A stretch of 64,000 nucleotides of DNA from Lagopus muta (GCF_023343835.1 NC_064435.1:67900134-67964133), one strand, 5' to 3'; positions 24,001-37,363 are shown, numbered from the stretch's first letter. The notes: a model not told the origin generated them from the sequence alone. Program-made: numbers and translations.

Positions 24001-24967
24001 ATTTTCATTTGGTAGAAAGAAAAAATACGTAGATACTTCACATTGATTTGAAATATCACCTATTTCATTTGAGAAAAAAAAAAAATCACAGTCAAAAATA
24101 TTTCCTATTTTCTTCAACTTTTTCCCCTCCCAGTCTTCTACTTTCCCACACTGGAAAAAAACATACAAGAAAAAAAAAAGTCAAACTAGTGAAAGGGGAA
24201 TATCAAATGAAACAGATACAATACCATACCAAACCAAATTGATTAATGGCTTTTACTGCATTGGTTTATCATCAAATAAACTATATTAAATACTTGCTCC
24301 TTTGTTTGAAACAACCAGTTTCTTCCTCCTTGCCAGTACACACTGCCACTGTGTACCTACTGCCATTTTCAGAGATTTCTCTACCTATTTTACATTTATT
24401 TTAGTGGCTCTTCAAGGCAGATATTGCCCTTTAAAGAGGGTTTCTGCCATTAGAATATAATTAAGACTTAGACTGTGATTTCCCCTCTGGGTTTCAGTAA
24501 AGCCAAAAGGCTACATGCAAACATGCTATTTGTTTTTATGTCAGTGTGATCTAAATCAGTGTCAGAATTATTTTATATGCTGCTTGGCAACAGAGAAAGA
24601 AAACATATAAACTGAGGTTGCCAGAATCTCACACATCTCTACATTTCCCATTCAGTCTAGAAGCAAAGAACTTACCTTAGCCACCATTCAGACTGGCAAT
24701 TGCAGTCCCAACTATTCTGGCCTCAGAAATGCAAACTTTGAGCAGAAGAAATTAATTGTACAGTAGATTTCCCAATTCTGCTCAGACCCACTGAAAAAGT
24801 ACTAAAACTCATCCATGTTTTTAGGGACACAATCTTTGGGCTCTTGATTTTATCAATAAGGATGTTCTGTGTATTATGCACGTCTTTGACCACTTCAAAT
24901 TCAAACAAAGAAAGGGTCGTAGTGAGACGTTTTTCCATGGTTTGTGAATCAAATAAAACTCTAATAC
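21025..24967. other. intergenic, no gene recognised
   Basis: AT-rich sequence with small A-runs (22624-22634, 24073-24086). I see no exon, RNA gene or clear transposon on either strand. Confidence 0.5.
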
Positions 24968-25345
24968 ACTCTTGAGAGTCCTCATCTGGAGTACTGCATT
25001 CAACTCAGGAGATCATATAGCAGCTGCCTTTTGGTAAATACAGGGACTCCTTATCAGGAGTGAAGTAATAGGACAAGCGACAACAGCTCAAAGTAAAAGA
25101 GAGTAGATTTAGATTGGATATTCAGAAGAAATTTTACCCTGTGAGGGCAGTGAGGCTATGTCACAGGCTGCCCAGAGAAGCTGTGGATGCCCCATCCCTG
25201 TGGACATTGAAGGCCAGGATGGATTGGGGGCACTGAGCAGTGGGATATAGCAGAAGATGTCCCTGCTATACAATCTGGCAGAATGTTGAAACTAGATGTT
25301 CTCTAAGGTCCTTTCCAAACCAAACAACTTTATGATTCTATGAAA
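24968..25345 (+). mobile_element. CR1 LINE 3' end
   Basis: Starts in the ORF2 end ('ctcatctggagtactgcatt') and has the standard 3' sequence 'tagatttagattggatattc', 'ccccatccctgtggacattg' and a tail TATGATTCTATG. An internal deletion removes part of the region after about 25010. Confidence 0.88.
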
Positions 25346-28300
25346 AACATGGTCCAATTGTTCAATGATCAAATCCTAGCATTTAGGAGCTATAAGTGAG
25401 AGTGACAGAGGAAGAGCATTTCTAACTCTCAGTGTTTTTATATATTGACTCAAATAAACTGCATGCTCATAATGTGCTTTCTGCAAATGTTAGCTAATGT
25501 TCATAAATGGAAACCGTTCTCGTGTCAACGGATATTAGGAAATGTTTTCTAAGAAAGAGACCTCCTTGCACATTTTTTGAAATCACACAGAAATGCTAGT
25601 ACTGTCTTTCATTTTCCCCAGCAAAGGGTTTTGCACCCACCACCTACTGATGCCAACTCTGCTGGATGAAACTAAAAGCAAGTGGGACATCTGGTACTGA
25701 GCAGAACAGATCAAAGAGATTGTCAGTGCCACTGAGCTCTACAAGAGTAGCAAATGTATTTAGGGAAAATGTTCTAATGATTAAGGAGAAGGAAAACAGA
25801 GCTGTGATCTCCAGAAAATGTCCCAGTTCTTCACTAAGCCCTACAGAGACATTGTAGGGGAAGTTTTTTGTATTAGTGATCTGGCAACCAAAGTTAGTGA
25901 GCAAAAGGCAAAGCAGCTATCAAGGGGAAAAGACTTCTCTCAGACACTGAGGTTGTTTTAGCTGTAGTGAATTTAAAAAAAAAAAAAAAAAAAAAGTGAT
26001 CTGATTAGCAGTGGATTGAAAGCCAAAATTAATGCTGTGGATTGCTACAAGCATATTAAAAGAAGAAAGATTTTCTGGCAAATACAACCCTGGTTCAAAC
26101 AAAAATCTCACCTTTCCTGAAACCCTTGTGGCATTTTGTCTGATACGTCTATATATGTGCAGTGGGAGCATTAGGAAAGTGGCAAGCCCACAGCAAGAAG
26201 ATTTCTAATTAATCCCATAACTGATGTCTTGAAGCAGTTAAAAAGAGGGCTTCTGCTGCTTTTTGGAGAAATGCACCCTTCAGGCACAGAAGTACAGTTA
26301 GATGTCTGCAGCCAGACTCTATCCCAAGTACAGACATATAGCAGATGCCAAGTGCTCCTGCTGTTCTCTCCTGAAGGTGTGAGACTCACAAGTCAAAGCA
26401 AGGAGAAAGTTCACAGATGATGGGGAAAAAACAAGCTGAATCAATTTACTGAGCAAGTTCAAAGCTGCGGTACTTTCAGCCTTTGCTCTTTCTCACCTTT
26501 CTTTTCTAACACCCTCGTTGAGAATCTGCCCCAGAGAACCCACAGTTTATGTTTTCAAGTAGCTAATTCAGTGAACTGTAATTGCAATTGAATAACTGAG
26601 GACTTGTTAGTGTTTGGAAAAGTTGAAAGTCACCAGTCTTTTACCCCTTATTCCTTTCCATTACACCTTTTTGTGCAATGAAACTGTAACCTCTAGTTAG
26701 CTTTCAATAATAGCTGCACAGTCAGTTCTTTCCCAAACTGGATTACATTTCTTCATTTTTCTAAGGCCAAAAGTCACCTTCATGCATTCCAATGTGCAGC
26801 CACAACTTCATTACAAGATGAATTTAAGACTGAGATAAAATGCTATATAACAAATGTATTTCTGTACATAGTACATTTAGCCTAATGTAAATAGACGCTG
26901 TATATGTGTGGAAAAATCCAATTCAGGACTACACAAGCAGAATCCAAGGAACAGGATGTGAGGGAGACAAACAGGTGGAAAATGATATAATTATTTGCGA
27001 ACTAGAAAACTTGGTATTCTTTTTATTATTATTTTTTGTTATGGCTGCTTAAAGACTGCTAGTTTTGTAGAATGGGGTAAGGCTAATGAGAAGCCCTGTG
27101 AACACAACTGACAGCAAAAAGCAACAAATAAATTGTTTTTATGTCAGAGTATATAGGACCCAGCTCTATGAAAGTCTGAACTAGGCCTGTTCCTACTGAA
27201 GGCTAGGACCTGCTTCTCTATTGCTATATACTATATATTTATATGGGAATCTGCCATGTGCCTGCTTTTCATTCTATACTTATTTTTGGCAATGAGATGT
27301 TAAAAAATGAACAAAGGCTCCATCAGTGAGCAGAACTGTGGGTGATTGACACAATGCCAGCCAAGTTCATATACAACAAACAACTGCTAGGTGGTAAACA
27401 AATTTTGCCTTCATGGACAATAATAAGGAGAATAATATGTCAGGTTTGTTTTCCATTAGAATTAAGGATTTTCTTTATTCTGAGTGTTCCCAAAATCTTT
27501 TGCATGGCCTCCCTTATTCTTGTGATTTTGAGAAATACAGTGCTATGGGCAACCTATCTCCAAATTTCCTCCACTTCAGTCGTACAGCAAAACAAATTAT
27601 TTTTCAGAAAGTCTTTTTTTCTTTCACTCTATTCCCTTTTCCATTAACCTCATTTCTCTTTTCCCTCCCATTCTCTGCCTTTTTGTCTGGCTGCACACTT
27701 GGGATGGGTTTGGAGAACTGACCCATGAATAAAATTTAGTTTTAAATACTGTGACACCTATCTTACGAGACAAGATCAATGGATTGAAAAAATGCTGATG
27801 CTCTGCTGTCTATAAACTCAATCACAAGACTGCATATATATCTCAAAAAAAAAAAAAAAAAAAAGGGGTTCTTATCATGATTTTACTACTTCTTATTTTG
27901 CAGCCTCAGACAAGAAATTTAGTCAGTTTGTGTTTACCGTCTTATATTGGAAAACAACGTTGACTATTTATACTGAGAAGTCTTGAAATCATGTCCTGTC
28001 ATGTCTTCAGATCACATCAGATAATTGCATCTCAGTTTTCATCGTCCAATCATATCCACAACAGTTTGCTTAAAATACAAATACGCTCTTACAGAAAAGG
28101 CCCCCAATCGCCTTTGCCTTTTGATTCAAATAATTCTTACTTCTTCAGCATGACAAGTGAATTGACTTGAGGGAATTAAAAAGAGCTGCCTAAAAAATTG
28201 TTAGTACATGATTGCATTGCATATGAAACCACATTATTTAACTGTGATAGTTCACATTCTGCTGTAAAGTAATATCTCTATCTCCAGCAAACAGTTTATA

Positions 28301-31300
28301 ATGGGGAAAGAAGATCAAGTTTTTTCGGCCTAGTCTGTCTCTTCTAAAAACAAAAAGAATGGAAAGTTAAAGGCTACTATTTTAGAGCACTTTTATTCTA
28401 GGTGCTAGAAAGTCTCACAATGTTGTAAACCTCTAGTTAAAGTTTTTGGATAGTACTCACTTGCTGTAAGTTGTTTTGCATTCCTCAGAATTTAAAGAGA
28501 CCACTGGCTGTATATCCATCGGGCAGCACTCCTCTGCTCCTCCTATCCTTCAACAAGCACAAAGTTCTTGTGCTATTTTGATCCTTATTTAATCCAGCAG
28601 TGAGACAAGCCCAACTACAAATTCACAAGTAATATAACATTACAAATTAAGAATAACTGCCATGATTCTTGAAGTTTGGAAATTTAAAAAGAAGAAAGTT
28701 GATACCATGTCTAACAGAAATACTTCAGATTTATCTGAACTGTAGACTCAAAGGTGTCCAGATGGCTTAAAGCTATATCTATTCTTTTCGTAGTTAAACT
28801 TATACTGAGGCAGAAGTCTAAGTAATATCTATGCAATAAGTCATATGTATTGTAAAACATTTCAGTAAATACCACTTTAAAACTTAATATGCATGGGTGT
28901 CCAACCTTTTGACCACATAAAATATACAATAGGTGGTATGTAAGTAACAAAAATTATTTTACTTTTTCATATTTTTTTATTGAAATGTAAAAAAGAGGGC
29001 AAATAAAACCATAAAACTAGCAGGTTGGACATATATGCTTTGTAGCATTTTATATAGAGAGATGCTTCAATTCCTCTGTTCCTAATCGATGTATATCTAG
29101 AAAGTCTATTGCTAATTGCACAGTTTGCTAAACAGAAAAGATAATGAAAATTTACTTTGTACATTAACTTTTCCTGCCCATTAATCTAAAACATAGTAAA
29201 AGAGAGACAACTAAAATGAGAGAAACGACTTGAAAATGTTGTGCCAAACACTTACCTTTCAGAGACTGAGAATGTTCTTCTATCTAGATTCAACCTACTG
29301 CAGATTCACATATTACTAATAAAATTATACATATTAATAGACTTCTATTAAGAAAACAATTTCACACTCTTTTTGGACACACTGTTAGTTACAACTCCTT
29401 AGCTAATCATTATATGAATATTCCACTCACAACAAATCCATCTTTCTTCACTCAAGCTCTCTCAAAATTTTTCAAGTCTTAAGGACCAGATTGAAAGCAA
29501 GTTAAAAGAGAAAAAAAAAAAAAAAAAAAAACCCCTCTACTTTTAAGAAGTTGAATCAATTTCCAAGAGACTTAATCCTTAGAATATTGTTAAGGCTTTG
29601 TAGGGGTTTAGATTTTGAATGTAATAATGTGTGTAGATCAGGAATAAAGAGTGATGTCAAAATGCTACATGGAGTTAAGTTTGCAATTTTTTATTCCAAC
29701 AAAAGTTAAAGTGTTTTTATTATTTTCCTTAAGTTATGTGCAATACACTTATTGATAAACCTCATTACAAGGGTGGAAGGACTCCTGCTTCATGTTACCT
29801 TACACTGCAAGATGCTAAGGGATATTGTTCAACTCCTGCTAGATGCCTCATAGTGAGCTGAGTCCCAAGGCATTTTCTTTAAATTGTCCATGGCACCAGT
29901 AGCCTAACAAGAAGCAAAATTATCCATGTATGGTATCCTATAGCGGGAATAAATAGGTTGAACATGGAAATCTACTATGACTAGTCAACGTAGCCATTTA
30001 CTTACATAAGTTATTTTTTATTGTTTCACTGCTTTCATTTTGTGGGAAAGCAGATATGGACACTGCTGATTTGATCTGCCTTAGCTAAGGATGTGCATAT
30101 GCTTTTACAGTGAGAAAGTCTCTGATTATGGCTTTCTCAGAGCCATTGCAGGAGCCAGTATTTGCCCCAAGACATATTTCCACATAGCAATAGGCACAAG
30201 GGCACCGCAGAAACAACATTCACTATGTTACTAAAAATTAATTAGGGAGAAAAATGCCTTGACTACTTCAGTACTCCATATCATTATTCAGCATGGAGAA
30301 CTCATTTGCTAAAACATTCAGCAGAACCTTACCTGGTGAAAACAGTAGGCTATTGCTTCCTCTGCAAGGACAAGATAGTTGCAATTTCTGCTTCACACTT
30401 GCTGCCCTACTTCATTGCACTTGCAGCATTAGTTTTACTGGCAAGTACCTAACATGCAACTCAGGAAGCGCCTTCTCTTTAGTTACTGTCAATCACTTAA
30501 AGAGAGATATTCACATTGCTAGCTTTGATCTCCCTATTCTTTAGAAAGAAAATTTGAAAGTGTTGATACAAATGGATTAAATCACATTTGGCTGAATCAA
30601 ATAAACTGTAAGCTTTACTACTTACTAGGAAAAGACCAGGGAGGTAATATTCTTACCTAAATTAGGTTTAGACTGATCTATGAATTGAGCAGTTTCAACA
30701 AGAGTCAGACTCAACTCCACAATTAAGGAGATTTCAGATCCCAGATTTCACAGCGACAAACAAGCTCAAAGGGCTCTGCTGGAAATAACATTCTCCTCTA
30801 ATCTGAGTAAAATTTATCATTTTTGTCATGACTGAACCATACCAGGAACTAAATTCCTTCTATTCATTGCAGAAATCTACAGAAATTAAATATGAGGCAG
30901 GGTAAAAAACTTCACCTGATGAGTTTTGCCATCTTGTCTACTACTCCAAACACTCCTCTTTCTTTATTGAACTTGTGATTCTTTGATCTAAGGTTTAGAC
31001 CTACAGTTTATTTTTGCCCATCTTATTCTATAATTTTACATAAACTAAGCTAGGGCCTCAAACAATCTACACTGTGGTTGGTAGAAGCTCCTCCGCTGAC
31101 TAACATAGTGGATTAGTCTCTCAAAAATATGAAAACTGTCTCCTCAGTTTGACATTTGAGATACTCAGTTGATTTTCTAAATTTGAACTTAATATCAGTT
31201 TAGCACTCAGGGTGAAGGGTATTTTTTCACAGAGAAATTTACAGCTAAAATAATATGAACAGTCTCTATTTAAAATCTCACAACAGAAGTTATTGTTTAA

Positions 31301-32082
31301 AATCCCTAGATGTCTTTGATTCAGAATTTAGGGGTATTAGAAGAAGAGGTATTTCTGCATGATCTGTGAATTCAAGGATTATTTCATCATTAACATGTAA
31401 ATGTTAATGTCTGTCCACAAGTTTAGGACTTTTTAATTAAAAAAAAAAGAAAAAGCAACTTCAAAAAGTGGTCTTGAAACTTACATATTTCAGGAATGCA
31501 GCAAGTCAAGGAAAGGGAAAATGCCCTGTGAGACAAAAACCAGTACACTGCAAGTCAATTAGATTTTGACCTTCTTCAACTATAAAGGATTGGAAGACAA
31601 ACATTGTTTGCTACTTGCCAGAATTAAATTGGGTCTCCTGAGATGCATATGAAGCAATTTAAAAAAAGAAAAACACTGTTAACTGGATTTACTCAACTAT
31701 CAGTCTGGAGTAAACCTTATTTACCATATTCATCTATTACAGCAACATAATCTTTCATGTTTTAATCAGAGAAAAATGACATTTAATTAGTGTTACACCG
31801 CCAAACACTGAAAAAGTTCCTCTATCTACACATTCAGGTAGGCCATCATTTCTGAGTTTCACCACAGCAAGTCCTGTATTCTTTTATGCTTCCATTGACC
31901 TAAGCAGGACTGTTTTATTAATTCAACTCCCTGGCCCACTTCCTGCGGAGGAATAGGCTCCCTTCTCATAATTTTATATCTTTTGGCTAGGCTTCCTTAT
32001 GCTCAGGGAACTGACACTATCTCTTGTCCTGAATCCATCCATTCAATTTCCTCACATATGTTTATTTTTTAAGGAATAGTTG
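25346..32082. other. intergenic, gene desert downstream of ABCA13
   Basis: About 6.7 kb with no recognisable exon. It contains A-runs at 25975-25995, 27845-27864 and 29511-29531. Short frames are scattered over both strands, and none shows a known domain or paired splice sites. A decayed piece near 28893-28930 (GGTGTCCAACCTTTTG) resembles an old DNA-transposon or LTR remnant but is too short to call. Confidence 0.5.
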
Positions 32083-32210
32083 AAAGACAGAGATTAGAGA
32101 AGGAAAGAAGGAAGGGGAAAGGAGAGGAAGGGGGAGGAAGGATGAAAGTGAAGAAGAAAGAAGGAAGGAAGGAAACAGAGAGAATGAAAGAAGGAAAGAA
32201 AGAGAAGAAA
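32083..32210. repeat. purine-only GGAA/GA-rich tract
   Basis: About 125 bp of nearly uninterrupted purine on the plus strand, made of imperfect GAAG, GGAA and GAAAG units. A polypurine-polypyrimidine tract of this size is prone to slippage and can adopt triplex structures. Confidence 0.85.
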
Positions 32211-32956
32211 CTGTGTCACTAATTTACAGATCTAACCACATGAACAGGAAGAAAAAAAAAAAAGCTCTGTAACACAAATTCTTGTCATGCTGTCCTTTCT
32301 GTTTTTCCATCCCAGCAAGAGTTTCAGAAACTTTCACCTGTTAAGTAAATTCAAATTATGACTAAAAAATGTCTGGCTGTGCTTTGTAGATCCTGTAGAT
32401 CCCCAAGATCCTGAAACTAAGCAGTATAGTTTTATGATAACATACCCATTTCTGCCCAAATTTCCAGTGTCTGTCTTCTTTCACCCTCCAATTCTTTCAC
32501 ACTCTGCTTTGTAATACTAACCATTATTGCTCTGATGGAATCTTCACACTCCCAGCCTCGTGCAGAAATTAAAGATAACGAATTTCACCTTGAACATGAC
32601 CACCCTATTGTATCTCTACCGGTGTGGTGACTGCTCAGATTTGACGGTTCTTCTGTGCTTTGGATCTTGAGGAACATGGCAGAGTTGTGACACTGTATCG
32701 TAGATTCTACATTCCAAGCCCTTTCAATGATTAATGATTAATTTTCCTCAATATTTTTTTTTATTTTTTTTTCTCCCAGTGCCATACACAAGTATTTAGT
32801 CATTAAATCTTTACTTCATTTACACATGTATGGGCTGAATGCCCTGGCATGACCTTATATGAAGTACATAAGACCATAATACACATTTATTGAAAAGTTT
32901 ATTGATCAATGTCTGAATGCTTATTTCTTTTAGCATAATACTAAAACAGATTTTTT

Positions 32957-32976
32957 GGGGGTGGGGGGGGGGGGAG
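32957..32976. repeat. G-run
   Basis: Near-continuous G tract following a T-run, interrupted once by T and once by A. It is long enough to be G-quadruplex competent on the plus strand. Confidence 0.8.
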
Positions 32977-33488
32977 GGAAGGGGAAGAAAAGAAAAAATT
33001 GGTAAAAAGGAAATAGGTTATTAAAGAGATGCTTAGGAATTCTCCAGCAACGACCTGTAGGCATAAGGGAAAACTCATTGTCAAGTATGATTTATGAAAG
33101 CTTATTAAATTTACTTTACATAACTAGGAGGTAGACTAGTACACTAATACCCTATTCAACATAAATCCTCATGGAATACAGTGCATCCGTTATGCAATAA
33201 AAAGGCTAATTTAACTTGTCACAACACAGATCTGAATTAATGCAGAAGTCAAAAGGCTCCCAATTTTTCCTATTAAATACAAATGTCGGGTGATAGCTTA
33301 GCAATTTCTACTATTTGATTAGTTTTTCTTGACTTGTCACATAAAAATTAGCAACTAAGTGTGCATGCAAGAGAAAATTACTGCATTTGAATGAATATAG
33401 ATCTACTACCAAAAGAAAATGCACTGTACACAGTGACATTTCAGACCAGTCTTTTTATGTTATGCAAAGATGCATTAATTTGGCCCTT

Positions 33489-33494
33489 TTTATT
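33489..33494 (-). promoter_or_regulatory. ABCA13: candidate polyadenylation signal of ABCA13
   Basis: AATAAA on the minus strand about 260 bases past the ABCA13 stop codon. It is the first canonical hexamer I see in the expected range. A further AATAAA lies near 32886, so an alternative longer 3' UTR is possible. No transcript evidence is available here. Confidence 0.45.
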
Positions 33495-33753
33495 ATAAAA
33501 TTGCAGTTAGTTTCAAAACATTACTTTCTGGCAGAGTTTTTGTTGGCAGGTCACTACTCTCTTGCATTACTGAGAACTGATAACATTCCTTTTGGCCTAC
33601 AAATGCCAACTCACCTCTGCTCATACTACATGCTTCTCACTCAGTCACAAACAGTTAACAGCTGAAAGTTTTCACTGCATATAAAATGTGTACTTATATA
33701 CGTACGAACACATATATGAACACGTGCTGTTGAAACTGTATCCTGTTCTGATC

Positions 33754-33843
33754 CTAAACTGGCAGGTGGTCTTGAGGAACAGTGGGAGATTCTTGTGAAG
33801 AATCTGAGATTCCTTGCTGCTGTGTAGCAAAATTAATGAATAT
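33754..33843 (-). CDS. ABCA13: ABCA13 terminal coding exon
   Basis: Acceptor TCTTACAG precedes ATA at 33843, and TAG is at 33754-33756. It encodes 29 residues beginning I-F-I-N-F-A-T-Q-Q-Q and ending H-L-P-V. The start corresponds to the V-F-x-N-F-A motif conserved at the C-terminus of ABCA transporters; in ABCA1 that motif is needed for function. Here Val is replaced by Ile, a mild change. The rest is a short hydrophilic Ser/Gln/Pro tail as expected for ABCA13. Phase 0 at the acceptor matches the exon at 35865-36002. Confidence 0.93.
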   Translation of the reverse strand: MFINFATQQQGISDSSQESPTVPQDHLPV

Positions 33844-34371
33844 CTGTAAGACAAGAAAGAAGTAGAATTTTCAAAATAACAATAGTTGAACAGAAAATTC
33901 AGAGACATGGCTAGTGATTTTTTTCACCTGCTTTTCTGACACAAAAATTAATAGTTTATGCCGCAAGAACCCCTCTAGAGATATTTTGTAAACTCTATAA
34001 AGAAATCCTCTTCACCTCTCCAGCTAACACAGAGGTTGATGAACTGTAAAAGCAATGGTAAAATGAGTTACTGGGAAATAATTGTTTTACTTTGCACTTG
34101 AAATAGCATGAGATAAAACAGCCTTGCGAGCAAGGTGTCCTTGGAGACAAGTTGAGAAGAGGCTTACAACTTCCTCTCCACTTTGTGTTCTGTACTTACT
34201 TGGTAAACTATCACCAAATAAGATTCAGTTATAAAGTTTGATTGACAACTTGAACTTACGGATGTTGGAGTTACTACATAGGATGAATAGCCTAATTAAC
34301 TTCTACACCCTGCAAACTCCTCCTACTAACTCCAGCATAAATTTGAAGCTACTTACATATATTATGCATGA
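33844..34371. other. ABCA13 last intron, first stretch
   Basis: Intronic AT-rich sequence between the terminal exon and the LTR-like block. Nothing else recognised. Confidence 0.5.
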
Positions 34372-34645
34372 TATGAAGGGGGGGTCACATACAAGGAGGA
34401 ACATGTATCAGTTGGACTGGGAAGTCTGTAATTTCCAAGCACTTCAGCCAATGAGGAAAGCAGGAGGGTCAATGTGGCTGGGAAGTAGAGCTAAAGGAGT
34501 CTGTTTTCTCAGACACTTTGAGAGACCCTGAGGGGACTGTTCCTATTGCCTTTATTTGAATAAAGGAAGCTAAACAGTCTCCTCAGTCTCTTTTTGGGAT
34601 AAAGATAACTGAGTAAGCCTATTTGAGCAACATTTTTCCCAGCAA
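34372..34645 (+). mobile_element. candidate solo LTR in the last ABCA13 intron
   Basis: This 274-bp block is flanked by the 6-bp direct repeat GCATGA (34366-34371 and 34646-34651). Inside are a CCAAT box (GCCAATGAGG near 34447), a GC-richer U3-like section and AATAAA near 34558, followed by a T/C-rich U5-like end. That layout resembles a retroviral LTR in antisense orientation to ABCA13. Its ends read TATGAAGG and CCCAGCAA, not the canonical TG...CA, so mutated termini or another element type must be allowed. A 6-bp duplication would suit alpha/betaretrovirus-type (ERVK-like) integration. The family is not recognised. Confidence 0.5.
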
Positions 34646-34778
34646 GCATGACAGAAGAACTTGACCCTATTGTTTCTGTCAAACACTATCACATAAATGA
34701 AGGTCCAGAGACTTCAAGGCAAAGGTATACTTCTGAGCACTGCACACTGACTACTCAACAACTCACATGCCTCCGTTA

Positions 34779-34838
<60 letters not shown>
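34779..34838. repeat. (TG)n-(TA)n microsatellite followed by poly(T)
   Basis: A short TG run leads into about 18 TA dinucleotides (34787-34822) and then 16 T. It lies in the last ABCA13 intron and is expected to be highly length-polymorphic. Confidence 0.93.
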
Positions 34839-35679
34839 CTAAACAGAACTTACTACAGAAAGGCTTGTTTGCTTTTCAATCACACAACTATTTGACAGCA
34901 AGGAACGGAACAGAAGAGATGGCTATTCTTGATTCAAATGATCATATTCATGTGCAAACAAACTTGGAGTGAATAATAAGGATGTTTATTATTCAAGAGA
35001 ACTATTTAAACTGTTTAAAAGTGACACTCAGTTTGTCTTGGGGAAGAAGTAATAGTAGGTGACTGAGGTGATGAATCACCATGAATAATGCAGAGAAGTA
35101 AAGCTTGCATGAACTATTCCTGATCATCAGGCTCAAATCACCTTATATTCATCCATTCTGTGAACAGATAATTCAAAAGCCATTAAAAAGATTAGTACAA
35201 ATCAGAATATTTCATTAATGATTTGCACAAGGGTAAAAGGAATAACTTCACACCATTTATCATACAAAATTAATATTTTGACCAAATGCAAGGCCTTCAG
35301 TTTGCAGAATACACAAGAAGTTACATACAAAGATGCTCAAACACATCACAGCAATTCAGAAATGTCATCCTTGCTATTGATTTCTTGTTCCTTCTGCCCA
35401 AATAGGATTTCACAGTCACTAATAGCAGGATCTCTTCAGTCTGCTTGTGCATTTCTACTATGCTCTATTGTGTATTGTAGTACTGCAAAAGAAAACCCGC
35501 AAAGGAAAATGGCCTGTAAGCCTAAGATTTACTGTGATTATCAGACTTGTTCAGTCTTTTGAAGGGTATTAATAGGATCTCAACTATGTGTGGCGGTGGC
35601 AGTTCAGAGTCTCACCCTCTCACCCTGCACAAATCAGATGTATTTAAACAGTGATTAAGCTTGCATTCATAGCAAATAT

Positions 35680-35750
35680 CATAGAACCGTAGAATCACAG
35701 AATCACCAAGATTGGAAAAGATCCAGTCCAAAATCATCCAGTCCAACCAT
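35680..35750 (-). mobile_element. short CR1 3' tail
   Basis: Reads 'aaccgtagaatcacagaatc' then 'agattggaaaagatccagtc', then 'aatcatccagtccaaccata', the reverse complement of a CR1 3' end. It lies 115 bp downstream of the ABCA13 exon at 35865-36002, within the last intron. Confidence 0.8.
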
Positions 35751-35864
35751 ATACGCGCCTTCTCATGTTGTTTTGTGCTTATCCACAGTGTAAGAGCAAT
35801 AAGGTTAATGTGATTACTGTGTAGACCTGAGATGGTCTGGAACTGCTGAAGAAGAAGAAAATAC

Positions 35865-36002
35865 CTGCTCCAGTGTAGTTTGGCTAATGGAATAGTGTTT
35901 GATTTGGAGAAAAGCTTTGTAGTTCTCTAGGACTCTGAAGAGCTCAGCTAGGCATCCCTCACTTCGTGGTACATGGTACTCAAGCAGGTTAAGATGTTGT
36001 CC
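35865..36002 (-). CDS. ABCA13: ABCA13 exon, C-terminal regulatory region
   Basis: 138 bp, phase 0 on both sides, with acceptor CTTTTAAG and donor GTATTT. It encodes 46 residues starting [12 protein letters not shown] and ending S-I-S-Q-T-T-L-E-Q. This lies after the second nucleotide-binding domain and is strongly conserved in subfamily A. The [10 protein letters not shown] block leads into the V-F-x-N-F-A motif in the next exon. No disruption is seen. Confidence 0.95.
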
Positions 36003-36738
36003 CTTAAAAGAAGCAAAACCAACAAAAATACATAAAGGTGACTATATATGATGATGAAGTTGTGCTTGCTATAACCAGACTGGTCTCAGTAGGCTCTCAA
36101 AGCTACATGAAACATGAAAAACATGAGCTTTTAAACAAGAACACATTTTGTCTCCTTCGGCAGCAAAATGAAATGTTCATACTGAAGACACACATTTTGT
36201 GTTTTGAGATTGCATTTTGTTAACTTAATAAAAGATATATAAATTTAGGATACCTTTATGCTATATGCTTTAAATTCAACTGATGGTAGTACTTATATAG
36301 TTATCTGAGAAGACATAAGGCAGTAAATAAAAATTAAATCTATTTGTTTACCTGCAAGCCTACCCATACACATGACTATTTTGACTACACACTATTTCAA
36401 TAATACAAAAGGAAAAAAATACTGGATCATCTCACCATTATAGCAAAAAGTAGCTGGTATTTAAAAAAAGGAAGGTTTCTGTAAATCTCTGGACTTTATT
36501 TGAGCTTTTGTATATCACATACTGCCTTTGATTCTTGCACTGAACTAACAAAGAACAAATGTAAAGAAAGGATATTTTATAATGCAGTGGGGTAAGATAT
36601 AAAAGAATTCTTACTAACAATTTCTGCAGTAGGATGCTCATCATCTTTAAAGAAAAAATGAACAACAAAACTTAATTTCAACCTGACAGAAGTCTCTCTT
36701 AATGCTATTCATTTACTGATAAGCTTCCTGGAAAAAAA

Positions 36739-36880
36739 AAATTTATATATTTAAAAATTCATATATAGTGTGCACTTTTATATATATATGTGTATATATT
36801 TAGATAGATAGATAGATATTATATTATATATCTATTATATAAAAAATATATAACATTTATATATATGTATATGAATATGC
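36739..36880. repeat. AT-rich region with (TA)n and (GATA)n
   Basis: About 140 bp of TATA, ATAT and a short GATA run (36801-36818). Intronic low-complexity DNA 5' of nothing recognisable. Confidence 0.85.
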
Positions 36881-37363
36881 ACAAACATGAATAAACATAT
36901 GTGCAAGAAGGTTCATAACTAAGGCATTCATAGTTTCACTTTTTTTTTTTCCTAAACAAAGGTAACAAATTAAAAAAATAAAAATTAAGAATTAAAGTCC
37001 TTTGAAATCTAATTACTGTAGGTCTTTTGGAAGGTTCCATATCAAATAAAACAATCTCTTTAAAGACTGAGAAACCAATCAAAGCAAGTGCAAGTTCAAC
37101 TTGGTCCACAATAAAATCAAAGAGAATTTATTACTCTGAGAAAGGACCTATATATTTATGCTGCTTGAAATACTTTGGAATTGATTTAATCAATATCACA
37201 AGTCAGATGTGTAACAAGTGCTTAATAAGAAAATGAAAGAGATGCTTATGCATATTTTCTTCAGAAAAATCAATGTATTTAAACACATATAAACATGGTT
37301 CTTATCAGCCCACTCTTAATCTTGCCATACAATAATTACTATAATGAGGAATTTTAACTGTAC

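Noticed and set aside
28893..28930. GGTGTCCAACCTTTTG-like piece resembling an old transposon or LTR remnant
   Set aside because: Under 40 bp recognisable, too short to assign.
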